The notes beneath the pieces are model-generated. The model was given only the letters and a program-made list of their open reading frames with translations. It ran no database searches and was not told where the DNA came from. From assembly GCA_018360145.1 (NCBI GenBank), contig SRPY01000093.1:1-64000 (forward strand): a stretch of DNA of 64,000 nucleotides. The letters are read 5' to 3'. A program made the translations under genes and the position numbers. This document shows, one piece after another, positions 53,334 through 64,000 of this stretch; the stretch's first letter is position 1, and each line of letters begins with the position of its first letter. The DNA comes from Claviceps africana (taxonomy: Eukaryota; Ascomycota; Sordariomycetes; Hypocreales; Clavicipitaceae).

Positions 53334-56300
53334 ATGACTACGACGCCGCAAGAGGTGCCCCTGCACTCCATCGATCGGACTCCCGAGTATGAGGAGTTTA
53401 TGACCAAATTGAAAGCATTTCACGAACAACGAGGGACCGTTCTTGATCCAGAGCCCAGGGTTGGCGTGACCTCTCTCGACCTATACAAGACTTTCAACCA
53501 CATTGTCGCCAACGGAGGCTACGATAAGGTGTCGGAAGAGAAGCTGGCCTGGCGGCGCATGGCCACTGAATTGGGCCTGCATTCCAACAACGAAGCTTCC
53601 ACGGCTTTCTCGCTCAAGGAGAAGTTCTACAAGAACTTGGCCGCCTACGAAATCAAAACGATACACAACCAGGAGCCGCCGCCGAAAGAGATACTCGAAG
53701 ACGTCACGGCAAAGGGCGCCAGCTTATTGTCACGCACGCTCGAGAACTTCCGTCCAAAACGCGACAGCACCGCAAACCCTGGCGACTCGGCCGCTTCAGG
53801 CGACGACGGAACACCGACTCGCGAACGATCTGCTCCAGAAGCTCCCTCAAGCGCCCGCGTGTCTCGCGGTCTTCGAGAAGCGCCGGCTCAGCGCATCATC
53901 TTTCAGCCAGATACCGGCTCTGGCCGTTCTTCGAGACACGCTATACAGCAAATCGCTGCCCAAACGCCTCCCGCACAAACCAGCACACCAACACCCTCCC
54001 ATCACGCCATCATGCCGCCAATGCCACCTGGTAGTCAGCAAGGCCGTGGGCCATCAATTATGCATCATCCTTCCAACTCAGAAAACACGTCAAACTTGGT
54101 GCTGTCATACCAACCCAAGCACCTCAAGCCTCTGCAATTACGAGCAGTCGCCACGCCTAGCAACGCGCCCAACGAATTCCAGAGGCATCGTCTGGCGCAT
54201 CGACCAGCGCTCATTGCTCCGGCATATCGGCAGCCCATGCAGCCAGGCAGTACGTATCGACTCCGCAAAATACCACCCCATGCAAATGAACATGGCCTGA
54301 TTTGATTTTTCCTTCTAACTCTCTGCCCCAGCTGGATTCGACGGGCCGAATATTTATACCCGCTGCCTGAACGCATTGCGGTCCGGCGTCCCCTCCGAAC
54401 AGTCCTTTGCCCTGAATCACCTGGTCAAAATATCCTTTGAACGTGGCGACAAGTATCGTTTCGACGCTTTCCCAGGCCTCGCCGAGGGTCTCGTTGACAA
54501 GGCCCTTCAAGTCGGCAGCCTCTTCCATCACGTGTCCTGGACTGTCTCATGGGACTCGTACGCGAACATGTCCCATATTGGTCAACTCGATGGCAACAAT
54601 GGAACTTGGGACATTCTCGACCGCATCAGCAACTTGGTCGAAAAGGACCAGCCAGAGTCCCTTCAGACTGAAGAACAGACCGATCAGATGATTCTCATTG
54701 CCGAAGCGGTCCTCACACTCCGCAACATGGTCACTCTCCATGAGAATGCGGTCAACATGTCGGACTTTTTCCCCATCAAGGATCTCCTCTGCATCATCCT
54801 TCACCTTCCACCAAAAGACATTGTGGTGGAGCTGAAGCACATGGCGCTGGACATTGCCGAGCAAATCACACCATTCATGGTCCTGGAAGGGAACGACCCG
54901 CTGTACAAGACCTTGGTTGCCCAACTCGCTTCCGATGACAGAGGTTCCATCATTACTGCTCTGCGAGCACTGGGACGCATTTCGATGAACCTCGAAGCAA
55001 CCAACAGGCTGAGCAACGTTCCGGCCGAGTTTCTGAAGCGCATTTCCCATTGGCTGCTTCTCAACGACGACGAGTTGCTGGATGCCTGCCTGGACTTGCT
55101 CTACCAATACACGGCCGTAGTCGCCAACGTGGACAACCTCGTTCGATCCAAAGTCACGGAGGACCTTGTCGACCAGCTTGTCCGGCTGCTAGCCCACGGG
55201 GCGAGAAAGGTCCACCGAGACTTCATTCTAACACCAGAGAAGAAACTTCCGTCTCCAGATGATATCCCTACCATGCCCGAGGATCTTCTGCAGCAAATGC
55301 TGAGAATAGAGGAGCCGGAACGTGTCCACAGATGGGTCAAGTGCTTCTTTGAAGAGGACGGCGACTCCTTCGTGACGCAACTAGCCGCGTGGCAAGCCTA
55401 CCAGTCGGCCTTTGTCAGTCCCCTCAAGGCCCTGGGGCAGCCCATGATCACGCCGGCCGATTTCATCCGCAACAGCACTTCGGTATACAAAGACTCCAAC
55501 GCCCAAGTCCTTCGAGAGCCTGGCGAGCCGCAGCAAAAGTTCATCATCCACGGCATCCGAGCCCGGCCGTGCCCACTCAACTTTGACGGCGTAGAATATG
55601 GTCGTTGCCTGTGGCTGTCTGCGGCAGGGAAGGAGGACGACCGATGCGGGCAATTCCACCTGCAGCCACAGCAAATGTGGAATCACGTCCTGACGAGACA
55701 CGTCGGCGAGAAGAGAAACAGCAACGATCAGTTTGACAACTCTGAAAAGGCATTCACATGTAGATGGGGTCGGTGTCGCACGTACACGCAACCGACGAAG
55801 CTGCGACTGGGCGACTTTGCCCGCCACATCCACACCCACATCATGGCCAGCATGAAGGGCGAGAACAAGACGTCGACGACGAAACCTTGGGTGGTGCCGG
55901 CCAAAACCATGTCCATCACGCTGGAAGAGACGGCGACGGTGCGAGACGAGAGAAACCCACAGCTTCCCCCGCAAGCAGCCGGTATACCGCTCAGTGCCGT
56001 CCTCGTGCTGCGCAACATTGCACGCAACGTTGTCAAGACGGACGCGGAAAAGGAGCTTGTCAAGTCGCAAAAGGACGGCGGGGTGGAAAAGGGCGGGTGG
56101 AACGAGAAGCTCTTTCGCGCCGCCCTGCCGCGGTTATTCGAGATTCTTGCTGAAAACAGAGCGCTGGTATGTTCCCCCCTCGCCCCAGGAACATGATTAT
56201 TATATTGGTCCAGATATGGCCGCACAGGCAGACGGCGCGTTGTCCCTGACAAAAGAGATGTAGAGCCCCTATATTTCCTCCCTGCTGGATCTCATACAAC

Positions 56301-56341
56301 CAGAGGTTGATGCAGAAGATGGCGACGATGGCGACTATTGA
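53334..56341 (+). CDS. RSC9: RSC chromatin-remodelling subunit Rsc9 (ARID + C2H2)
   Basis: Exons 53334-54249, 54332-56166 and 56264-56341, 942 aa. The ARID DNA-binding domain is at about residues 10-105 (TPEYEEFMTKLKAFHEQRG, LDLYKTFNHIVANGGYDKV, ELGL, FSLKEKFYKNLAAYE). A disordered region with Pro, Ser and Gln follows. The large helical Rsc9/ARID2-like domain covers about 305-690 (TGFDGPNIYTRCLNALRSG onward), then RFX-like residues and a C2H2-type zinc finger starting at Cys744 (CGQFHLQ...HVLTRH and TCRWGRC...HIHTHI). It is a core subunit of the ATP-dependent RSC (SWI/SNF-type) remodeller in the nucleus. The last exon codes for SPYISSLLDLIQPEV and an acidic end; its acceptor at 56263 is supported by frame and a CCCTGAC branch site. 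Confidence 0.92.
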
Positions 56342-56570
56342 AGAAGACGACAAAGAAAAGAGAGGGGGTGAGGAAGGGGGGAGGGATGCCATGGGATCTG
56401 TGTATACATGCTATGGAAACGACAAAATCTTGGCGTCACATACGTAGTCGTAGGCGATGGGGGAGTTGGGGAGGGGGGATTTTTGTATTTATTCCTTTTG
56501 TATTCTTGTTATGTTGTCTCTGATCACATGTACAGCATTGATGGATGGTCCAGTGCCGGTCGCGCGATGG

Positions 56571-56787
56571 ATTTTTTTTTCCTTTTTTTCTCTTTTTTCT
56601 TCCTCTTTTCTTCCTCTTTTTTTCCTTTTTTTCTCTTTTTTCTTTCTCTTTTCTTTCTCTTTTCTTCCTCTTTTCTTTCTCTTCTCTTTTTTTTTTCTTC
56701 TTTTTTTTCTTTTTTTTTTCTTCCTTTTTTCTTTCTCTTTTCTTTCTCTTTTCTTTCTTTTTTCTTCTTTTTTTCTTTCTTTTTTTT

Positions 56788-56822
<35 letters not shown>

Positions 56823-56871
56823 CTTTTTTTTTCTTTTTTTCTTCCTTTTTTTTTTCTCCTTTTCTTCTCTT
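56571..56871. repeat. 300-bp pyrimidine tract
   Basis: Almost pure T with interspersed single C or CC (TTTTCTTTC, TTCCTCTTTT units), ending in long T runs. It can form triplex DNA. Follows the RSC9 gene by about 230 bp. Confidence 0.92.
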
Positions 56872-58128
56872 TTTTTGGATGTGCAAAATAAATGAAAGGA
56901 AATGACATGTCCCAGAAAGGCGGTCGCGCTTCGACTTTGCAGCGGACATTTAATTAACTTACTTACATACATGGGCGCCAGCGGAGTCGACGCACGGCGT
57001 TTGGGAACAGCCTCGCAGATCTGAGCATCTGAGCATGGCATATCCATGCCACCAAGTGGACCGCCTTTTGAGGGACGGAGAAAACGAGAGGCTCCTCGGG
57101 CGGTTGATGGTGTCGCAGGCAAGCGGCGGCGGCGGCGGCAGCACTTGACCACCAGATTCGGACATCCGAGAAGAGAGCATGCATGCCATGGCCTGTGCGC
57201 AGTGCGCACAACGTCCAGACAGCTCCTCTCTCGATTCCCTGTCGGGGGCGGGGCAACTCCGACGGCAGTGATGAGGCAGGAGAATTGGAAAACTCAGCAT
57301 GGACACATGACCCGCTGCGAGATTGCATCCGCCGGTATCCCGGCTCGGGTCAGTGCGGCTTTGCCTTGGCCAGCGGACAAGACGGTGACGGCTGCAATGT
57401 GCCTGGCGGGCGCCACATTTCCCACCCGCAGGGGTGGGAGGGGTTGGAGGGGTTGAGGGAGGGGGGTGGGGGGACGCACATGTGCCTGGGAGGCCCGGTG
57501 CCGCTCACGGGCGCAGCAGCACCAGACGGTTTCTTGTGTGTACATTGTGTACTTGATGTACGTTGTGTACTTAATGTACATTGTAGGTACTTTACGAAGT
57601 AGGAGGTACATATGTATTCCGGAGACGGATGGGACGGACCAGATCAGACGGCCTGGCTGGTTGGACGCCGTCGATCTACGCCCTCGTACATACTATGTCA
57701 GCGGGGAGAGGGAAGGAGCGGCTGGCGAACAGGCATCCCATTTCCCATTATTGATGGCAACAACGCCGACTCCATGGTTGCTTTTGTCGCAGCAGGCCAA
57801 TGGTGAATTGTGAATCTGGAACCCGTGCATCTCCCCATTTACGAATCTGGAACCCCGTGAATCTGCTCCCACTGCTGCCCTGTCCGTTTCTCTCGTTTGT
57901 GCATGGCATGGCATGCTGCCGCCTGCCGGCCCAGACGCCCTACGGCGACATGCCTCTCTCCACCGTCGCTCTTCATCGACACACATGGCTGACATGGCAC
58001 AAAACGGCCACACTGGCACCCTGCGGCTCGACAGGAATCGATGCGTTACACATGGTCCACTGCGGGGTTCCGGGCGACGTCAAATGTCACGATAGATCTG
58101 TCACGGTATTGTATGTACTGGGCATTAA

Positions 58129-58196
58129 GTACCTACCTACCTAAGTACCTAAGTAAGTACCTACCGGTAGGTACCTAGGTACTTGGGTAGGTACTT
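58129..58196. repeat. TACCTAAG/GTAC palindrome cluster
   Basis: TACCTACCTACCTAAGTACC followed by its mirror words (GGTAGGTACCTAGGTAC). Largest member of the motif group also seen near 3.48 and 29.7 kb. Confidence 0.8.
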
Positions 58197-58930
58197 GATG
58201 TATGCAGTCACGACCCACTTTGACCGACCGACCCTTCTGACAGGCGGCGGCACAGCAGGAAGGGGACCCCCATTCTCGACCGGAAATCGATGGCGGTTTG
58301 CCACAGCGAGGGGCTTCGCCATGGATGGAAAGGCGTCGTCTTGCGCGCGGCAGAAGCACGTTGCGCTTGGGAGAGATGGCCTGGCCAAGACGGCCTCGGT
58401 CTTGGACGGGGAAGCACTCGGGCGGCTTTGGCAACCAAAACCTCCCCCCCCCCCCCCCCCCCTCGTCACCGTTGTTCCACGTGCTTTTCGTGGGCGGGAT
58501 TCTCGGACGCACCGTCTTGCACGTGGGAAAAGACGGTGTTGGTCATCATGTGTGGCGAGGTGTCCGTCTCGTGGACAATGCCCATCGGATAACGTTTCCC
58601 ATGTCCAAACCGGCGCGCTCGTCGTCGTGCTCGGCTGTCCTAGGCTCCTAGCGTCTCCACCATGGTACTCCCCTACCGTGGCCGGCGGGTGGACCGCCTG
58701 AAGGGTGGCACGAGAGAGACAGAGAGACGAGAGAGCAAGTGGGTGGTTTACAACTCTAATTTAGGGGTTCAGGCGCCGAGGATGGGCCAGTCAGGCAACG
58801 AACGAATGCTGCCGTGGCAGTCCCTTGGTCCGCTGCTCACCCTGCGCCGTGGTCCCTGGATGGACGACCCGAGTTGCCGGATGCACTCTTGTGTCTCACA
58901 ACATGTGGTTGCTTCGGCGCGGCCTGCGTC

Positions 58931-58976
58931 AAGGCAAGGCAAGGCAAGGCAAGGCAAGGCAAGGCAAGGCAAGGCA
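58931..58976. repeat. (AAGGC)n pentanucleotide repeat, about 9 copies
   Basis: Perfect pentamer array, non-coding. Confidence 0.92.
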
Positions 58977-59187
58977 CGGTTCCGTTGCTCCTTGGGAGGC
59001 TCCTGCTGACCAATATATATCCACATGTATGTATATAGTTTGCATTTTGCACGGCAATGGGGGTGACTTTGCGCCAGGAAGGCCCGTCGAACGAATCATG
59101 GAAGCGTGTGCAACGGTCGACGGCCGGACGCGAATGTGACTGCAGAAGATGCGTTTTGTTGGAGCAACACACGTCACACACACACAA

Positions 59188-59188
<1 letters not shown>

Positions 59189-59225
<37 letters not shown>
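59189..59225. repeat. Poly-A run, 37 A
   Basis: Preceded by CACACACACAACA. Could be a microsatellite or the tail of a retroposed copy, but no upstream retroposon body is recognisable. Confidence 0.85.
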
Positions 59226-59227
<2 letters not shown>

Positions 59228-60000
59228 CTTGGGCTCGTATGGCATGTTCATACATACGGGTTCTAGCTCATGATCCCAGCAGGGCTTGGTCATCTGACCA
59301 TGGCTGGGCCCCACGGCCATTTCCGATGCTGGAGTTGGGCAGCCGTGTCTACGTCTATAGACATGGACGAGCGCGGACAGACTGGAGGCCCTCTTGCCGC
59401 GAAATGGGCTTGTGGAGGAAGTCATTTTGGCCGTTTGGGACCTCGTGCATACCATGTGCAGTATGTATGTACGCACAATGTCGAGGACCTTGCTGCTTGG
59501 CCGCATGGGCGAGACGAGACACTACGCCTTCCCTTGGCATTGGCATCCGAGGCAGGCCTGGGCGCACGACGGCAGAGCCCACGAGCGTGCGTGTTTGTCT
59601 TGTGCGGCCGCTCTGCATTCCTCGCGGGTATTCAGGGCAGCCGCAGGGCAGCCGCAGGGCAGGGCAAGTCTGCTTGCGGCCGGTGGATCACTCATTCCAT
59701 GTCGAGAAAGGGAAAGGGGGGGGAGGGGAAAGGGAAAAGGGGACCAGACCACCCCGGAGACGGTGATGCGATTCCTGGGCAGAGTCCGGTTTCGGGAGGT
59801 TCAGGGTTGTGGCAGGGCTATTCCCGCGAAGGGTGCTGAGACAGACAGACGGCCGGCTGACGAGCCTCCCCGGCCTCCCCAGCATGCCCAGCACGGCCAG
59901 CATCCCCGGGGCAGAATGGCTCCGTGACAGTCGCGTCAGTCATCAGTCTTTGGTCGGGCGGCCTTCGAGAAGGGCGGGGAAAGGGCCAAGACTTGCACCC

Positions 60001-60060
60001 GGACACGGACACGGACACGGACACGGACACAGACACAGACACAGACACAGACACAGACAC
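60001..60060. repeat. GGACAC/AGACAC hexamer array, 10 copies
   Basis: Five GGACAC-type units followed by five AGACAC-type units: the array switches variant halfway. Confidence 0.92.
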
Positions 60061-60120
60061 GCCCCGAGGACGGCAACGCCGCGTCAGACGTGGGAAGAGG
60101 GCGTGCTCAGCCGGACATGC

Positions 60121-60153
60121 CGCCAGCCGCCAGCCGCCAGCCGCCAGCCGCCA
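60121..60153. repeat. CGCCAGC heptamer array, about 4.7 copies
   Basis: Perfect 7-bp units. Confidence 0.9.
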
Positions 60154-60379
60154 CGCCGACTAGGGCTTTGGCGCTCAGCTCCAAGCCGTCCGTCCGAAGG
60201 TGCTCGCTAGCAGGATGGAAACACGGAAGCCGGCGGGAGGTGCCATGGCAGCTCGCGCTGTTTTGGCGCAAGCATCGACCGGACTGGCCTCGAGGCGGCG
60301 GGCGGGCAAGCCAGCGGGCAGCACGGAGGGCCGACCGGGGACCAAACAGGCGCCGGGCAGTGGGCTGGGGGCAGTGGGC

Positions 60380-60466
60380 AGGGAGCAGGGAGCTGTGAAC
60401 AGGGAGCTGTGAACAGGGAGCTGTGGGCAGGGGAGCTGTGGGCAGGGGAGCTGTGGGCAGGGGGGG
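60380..60466. repeat. GGGAGCTGTG tandem array, 14-15 bp units
   Basis: About six units in two sub-types: one ends GTGAACA, the next GTGGGCAGG. Followed by a GGGGGG run. Confidence 0.88.
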
Positions 60467-61190
60467 ACCCCTCGAGCGAGCCGCCACTCCGACCCAGATT
60501 TGTCTTCTCCACCAGGTGCTCCGTGCCCCAGAACGAACTGACCAGACTTGACATGGAAGGAACGAGCTGGACGACGTGCCAGACCCGCACCGCAATAGGT
60601 CTTTTCTTTCTTTCTTTCTTTCTTTTTTTTTTTTCTTTTTTTCTTTTTACTCTTTTTTTTACTTTTTTTTTTTTTTTTTTTTTACTTTTCTTTTCTTTTC
60701 TTTTCTTTTCTTTTATTTTTAAATTTCTCTCTCGCCCCGCCCCGAGTCCGGACGCCCGGCCGTTTCGCGCTGACGCATTCATATATCAGTCCCCGTTGGT
60801 CACGTCGATTTTCCTCGGCATTTGGCCTCCCGTTTGCTGTATTGCTCATTGCTGTTCCCCCTCGGCCCTTTACCCTTTACCCTTTTCCCCTTGTCTCTTC
60901 AGCACATCCAGCCCGTGCCCGCCGTCTCTCTTTTCCTCCCTCTTCCTCTCTCGTCTCTCTTCTCTCCTTCTCCTCTCCCGTTCCTTTGCCAGCCAACGCG
61001 CTTCTTCCCTTTTCCCTCTCGTCTTGGTCCATTGTCGCCTCTCCTCCCTCGAAACAATAACAACAACAACAACAAAAAACAACAGCAAAAGAAAAATAAA
61101 CAAGTAAACAAACACACCACACACACGCACACACACACGCACACACACACGCACACACACACAACACCACATCCATCACACACGCACACC

Positions 61191-62282
61191 ATGGCCTTTG
61201 CCGCACGAAACGCTCTGCGGCTCACCAGAGCGGCCGCCCCCCGCGTTGCCCTCGCGCCCGCTGGCCGACGCCTTTTCTCCGCCACGCACTCCCGAGCCGT
61301 TTCCGACACGGCGCAGAAGCGGAGCGTCGTCCGCGAGAAGGAAATCCCCGTCACCGTCTACGCCGCCGGCCAGCACCAGGGCGACAAGCACACGGTGCGT
61401 GTCTCCGACGAGGCCGCCCAGGTGCCCTACGACAGCCCGGCTCCCCCCCCCGAGCACGATCAGGTCCAGCCCCTGAGCAGCAAGGTCTTCGAGGCCATGC
61501 CCCACACCATGCGCAGCATGAGCGTCTACGGCAAGGTCATCATCGTCACCGGCGGCGCCCGCGGCCTGGGCAACCACATGGCCCGCGCCTGTGCCGAGGC
61601 CGGCGCCAAGGCCATCGTCATCTTCGACGCCAACCAGGACCTCGGCGACGAGGCCGCCGCCGAGCTCCACGACAAGTCGGGGCTCCCCGTCTCCTTCTTC
61701 AAGGTCGACGTCCGTGACGGCGCCGCCATCAACGCCGCCGTCGACTCCGTCGTCGAGCTCTACGGCGCCCCCGACGTCCTCGTCAACTCGGCCGGCATCG
61801 CCGACTCCAACATCAAGGCCGAGACGTACGACCCCGCCATGTTCCGCCGTCTCATCGACATCAACCTGACGGGCTCCTTCCTCATGTCCCAGGCCGTCGG
61901 CCGCGCCATGATGGCCGCCGGCAAGCCCGGCAGCATCGTCCTCGTCGCCTCCATGTCGGGCTCCGTTGTCAACTACCCCCAGGAGCAGAGCTGCTACAAC
62001 GCCTCCAAGGCCGGCGTCATCCAGTTCGCCAAGTCCATCGCCGCCGAGTGGGCCAAGTACAAGATCCGCGTCAACTGCATCTCCCCCGGCTACATGGACA
62101 CGGCCCTGAACCGCGTCCCCGCCCTCGAGGCCCAGAAGAAGATTTGGAAGTCGCTGACTCCGCAGGACCGCCTGGGCGGCGTCGACGAGCTCAACGGCCT
62201 GTGCGTCTTCCTCGCCTCCGACTCGTCCAGCTTCATGACGGGCTCCAACTGCATCATTGACGGAGGCTACTCGTGCTACTAG
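61191..62282 (+). CDS. Mitochondrial-type SDR, polyol dehydrogenase-like
   Basis: Single exon, 363 aa; start ATG at 61191 in CACACCATGG. The first 35 residues are rich in Arg and Ala and lack acids (MAFAARNALRLTRAAAPRVAL...RRLFSATHS), a good mitochondrial targeting peptide. After a linker to about 105 comes a classical SDR: TGGARGLG (120-127), NSAG (199-202), VASMSGS with the catalytic Ser, and YNASK (Tyr269/Lys273). NIRVN-type KIRVNCISPGYMDT and the end CIIDGGYSCY resemble fungal D-arabinitol/L-xylulose-type reductases, though the substrate is not provable. Third-position C is extreme, suggesting a highly expressed gene; the promoter has long CT tracts and the leader a (CA)n repeat. Confidence 0.9.
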   Translation: MAFAARNALRLTRAAAPRVALAPAGRRLFSATHSRAVSDTAQKRSVVREKEIPVTVYAAGQHQGDKHTVRVSDEAAQVPYDSPAPPPEHDQVQPLSSKVFEAMPHTMRSMSVYGKVIIVTGGARGLGNHMARACAEAGAKAIVIFDANQDLGDEAAAELHDKSGLPVSFFKVDVRDGAAINAAVDSVVELYGAPDVLVNSAGIADSNIKAETYDPAMFRRLIDINLTGSFLMSQAVGRAMMAAGKPGSIVLVASMSGSVVNYPQEQSCYNASKAGVIQFAKSIAAEWAKYKIRVNCISPGYMDTALNRVPALEAQKKIWKSLTPQDRLGGVDELNGLCVFLASDSSSFMTGSNCIIDGGYSCY

Positions 62283-63320
62283 ACGCCATGTGGATTTCTC
62301 TCTCTTTTTTTCTTCTCCTTTTCTTCTCCTTTTTTTCTCCTTCCTACATAACCCCTACGACACGCCATCTCCAGACGAGGACCCTTGGCCAAGGGGCCGT
62401 GCAGCATGGTTCATTCCGTCTCGTCAGCCACGCTTGCTCGTCTTGACCGTCTTGTATCACTATTTTCCGTCTTTCTAGTTTGGCGTTTTGGATGTCCCTT
62501 TTTCCTTTTTCCTTTGTCCTCTTTTCCCTTTTTCTCTTCTCTCTCTCGTTTTTTTTTTTTTTTTTCCTTCTTCATTCCATCTTGGTCAAATCCGGACAGT
62601 CTTGCGGGGGAAAGAAAGAAACAAGAAGAAAAAAAGACACGACCAGACGAGCGGGATTCATAGAAGGCATAGACCGCGCGGCCATGTGTAGAGAATTTAC
62701 CCCACGTGGGGATGCGATTTTTCTTTTCTTTTTTCTTCTTTTTTTTCCCCACAAACGTAAAACGTCTTTGCCATGTTTAGCAACGTAAAACGTCCCTCAT
62801 TCCGCCCAAACGTCCCCTCGCCACGTCCCATCCCGTAACCAGCCCCAGACCGCACTCCTCACCTCCCCAGGCGTCCCGTCTAGCATTGTACAAATCCGAA
62901 CCGACCACGCCCCGGACGGCACCACCCACCCGGGAACACGACAGGATGACCTACGCCCAAATCACCAAGGGACCCGTCATGACGTGTCGGCAGTTCGCTC
63001 CCGAATGGAGTCCCTTGCTTCTCGCTTTACGTCTGCCTGGATTGGTCGTGGGTGGGTGCGCGGCGTGGTTCCGTCGGGCCCGGCCGCTGGACAAACCCGT
63101 CCTCGTATTGCTCATGTCTCCACATAGATGTCCTTTTTTTTTCGAAAAAAAAAAAAAAGAAAAAAAAATTTGCGGCCGACATGCGCCGGGCTCCTACTAG
63201 ATTTGGGCAGAAAAAAAAAGAAAAAAGAAAAAAGAAAAAAAAAAAAAAAGGCCAACGCTCGCTCGTGACGTGCACAAAACACGTATGCATCTTTCCCTTC
63301 CATCAGCCCAGTGCGAATTG
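62283..63320. other. Convergent 3' spacer
   Basis: Between the stops of the SDR and the kinase. T/C tracts at 62300-62345 and 62510-62570, A-runs at 63135-63165 and 63210-63250. No gene. Confidence 0.5.
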
Positions 63321-64000
63321 CTACCTCCGCCCCTTTTCCAGGGCTTTTTGCTCTCGGGCGGCTCGGACCAGCGGTGCTAGTTGGCCCAGGTCCACGCATT
63401 GTTTCATGAATTCGTGCTGCATTGACAGAATGGAGATTAGCAGGGACTCACTAGGGTGGTTGGGGTTCAAAAAAAGAAGAAAGAAGAGAAAAGAAGAAGA
63501 GCAAAGAGAAGAAAGAAAGAGGAGAAGAAAGAGGAAAGAAGAAGAAAAGCAAAAAAAAAAATAATAAGAAAAAAAGAAGAAGAAGAAAAAGGGGGGAAAG
63601 CAGAAAAAAAAACATACCCTCAGCAGGTCGTGAGCGCTGGCCCTCTTCTCGGGATCAACCTTGAGAGCAAAGTACAGAAAATCCCGGAAAAGAGGCGACA
63701 AGTCCCTCTCGCTCCGGATCTGAGGGGTTCCGGTGGTGGCAATGAGCCACAAAGCCCGAAGCGGCGATTCGTTGAGGTACGGCGGCTCTCCTTCAATCAT
63801 CTCAATGGCCATGATGCCCATGGACCAAATATCTACCTTGCGGCCGTACTCCTTCCTCGTCACGACTTCAGGTGCCATCCAGTACGGGGTTCCGACCATG
63901 GTGGTTCGCTTGTTTTGAGCTTCGTTGATTGTGGCGCAGAAGCCAAAATCGGCTAGCAAAAGACGGGCTGGTTAGAGGAACCCAGAGACAGAGGAGGAGC
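63321..64000 (-). CDS. Ste20/PAK-family protein kinase, 3' end only
   Basis: Visible exons on the minus strand: 63952-63618 and 63416-63321; the 5' part lies beyond the window, behind an intron whose acceptor is at 63953. The visible part holds the activation segment from DFGFCA through GTPYWMAPEV, then DIWSMGIMAIEMIEGEPPYLNESPLRALWLIATTGTP, which is the Ste20/PAK signature, and DPEKRASAHDLLR-HEFMKQC across the last intron. PAKs act downstream of Cdc42/Rac in polarity, budding and MAPK signalling; Ste20 and Cla4 types cannot be separated without the N-terminus. The last intron (201 nt) is a multiple of three and has no stop in frame, so its retention would insert a Phe/Leu/Ser-rich stretch of 67 residues. 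Confidence 0.9.

Larger units (their letters stand above)
56342..61190. other. 4.8-kb gene-free region of low-complexity arrays
   Basis: No supportable gene. In order: a T/C tract (56571-56871), GTACCTA palindromes (58129-58196), a C-run (58444-58462), (AAGGC)n (58931-58976), a 37-A run (59189-59225), GCAGCCGCAGG repeats (about 59637-59662), a GGACAC array (60001-60060), CGCCAGC repeats (60121-60153), a 14-15 bp GGGAGCTGTG array (60380-60466), T/C tracts (60600-60720) and a (CA)n leader (61110-61175). Long open frames across it are readings of these repeats. The end from about 60540 is probably the promoter and leader of the next gene. Confidence 0.6.

Noticed and set aside
56436..57209. Lys/Arg/Glu-rich 257-aa minus-strand frame
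   Set aside because: Reading of the 300-bp pyrimidine tract.
59189..59225. Retroposon poly-A tail
   Set aside because: No retroposon body or target duplication around it; it follows a CA repeat and is more simply a microsatellite.
1..64000. tRNA, 5S rRNA or CRISPR
   Set aside because: Scanned by eye for T-loop words, 5S motifs and regular spaced repeats; none convincing. A tRNAscan-SE run would be decisive.

Overview
The window is nuclear DNA of a filamentous ascomycete (Pezizomycotina, most likely Sordariomycetes/Hypocreales). This rests on short introns with CTAAC/CTGAC branch sites, GC-rich codons, a Zn2Cys6 regulator with the fungal transcription-factor domain, an Rsc9-type ARID protein, GT32 mannosyltransferases, a siderophore (Sit1/MirB-type) transporter, a fungal catalase-peroxidase, and long gene-poor spacers full of microsatellites, homopolymer runs and GTAC/CCTA motifs. 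No rRNA, tRNA or CRISPR was recognised. I could place about 20 protein genes. For nearly all spliced genes the exon structure closes to an open frame with conserved residues crossing each junction.

Left part (1-20 kb): a DUF2235 alpha/beta-hydrolase (877-3076); a spacer with two terminal-inverted-repeat elements; a membrane-anchored SDR (4262-5551); a convergent siderophore-iron MFS transporter (5985-7814, minus) with a palindromic SreA-type GATA site upstream; a CBM18-CE4 chitin deacetylase (10055-11352); a GMP synthase (12101-15406) split by 24 introns; a secreted DUF3472-like protein (15986-16705, minus); and a TauD-type dioxygenase (19042-20442).

Middle part (20-45 kb): a seven-pass membrane protein; a GH16 protein without signal peptide; the GPI de-N-acetylase PIG-L (minus); a SUR1/CSG1-type GT32 enzyme; an Och1-type GT32 enzyme; a secreted metallophosphoesterase (minus); a medium-chain oxidoreductase; a solo LTR with target-site duplication; a catalase-peroxidase ending in SRL (minus); a foldback element; and a Ysc84/Lsb3-type SH3 protein. 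PIG-L, the two GT32 genes, the chitin deacetylase and GH16 give the region a wall and membrane-glycan flavour, but spacing and mixed strands show no operon or obvious biosynthetic cluster.

Right part (45-64 kb): a Zn2Cys6 transcription factor; a small orphan gene (minus); an orphan gene with a diverged tandem duplication at its 3' end (minus); the RSC chromatin-remodelling subunit Rsc9; a 4.8-kb gene-free stretch of low-complexity arrays; a mitochondrial-type SDR; and the 3' end of a Ste20/PAK-family kinase running off the right edge (minus).

Most striking: the GMP synthase gene has 25 exons in 1,629 coding bases, including exons of 9, 12, 13, 14 and 15 nt and three GC-AG introns. The other genes here have zero to four introns. 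A fourth GCAAGT-donor intron is in katG. Also notable are a 451-bp foldback element with an 87-bp tandem repeat in its loop, and the short TIR elements at 3.5-3.8 kb.
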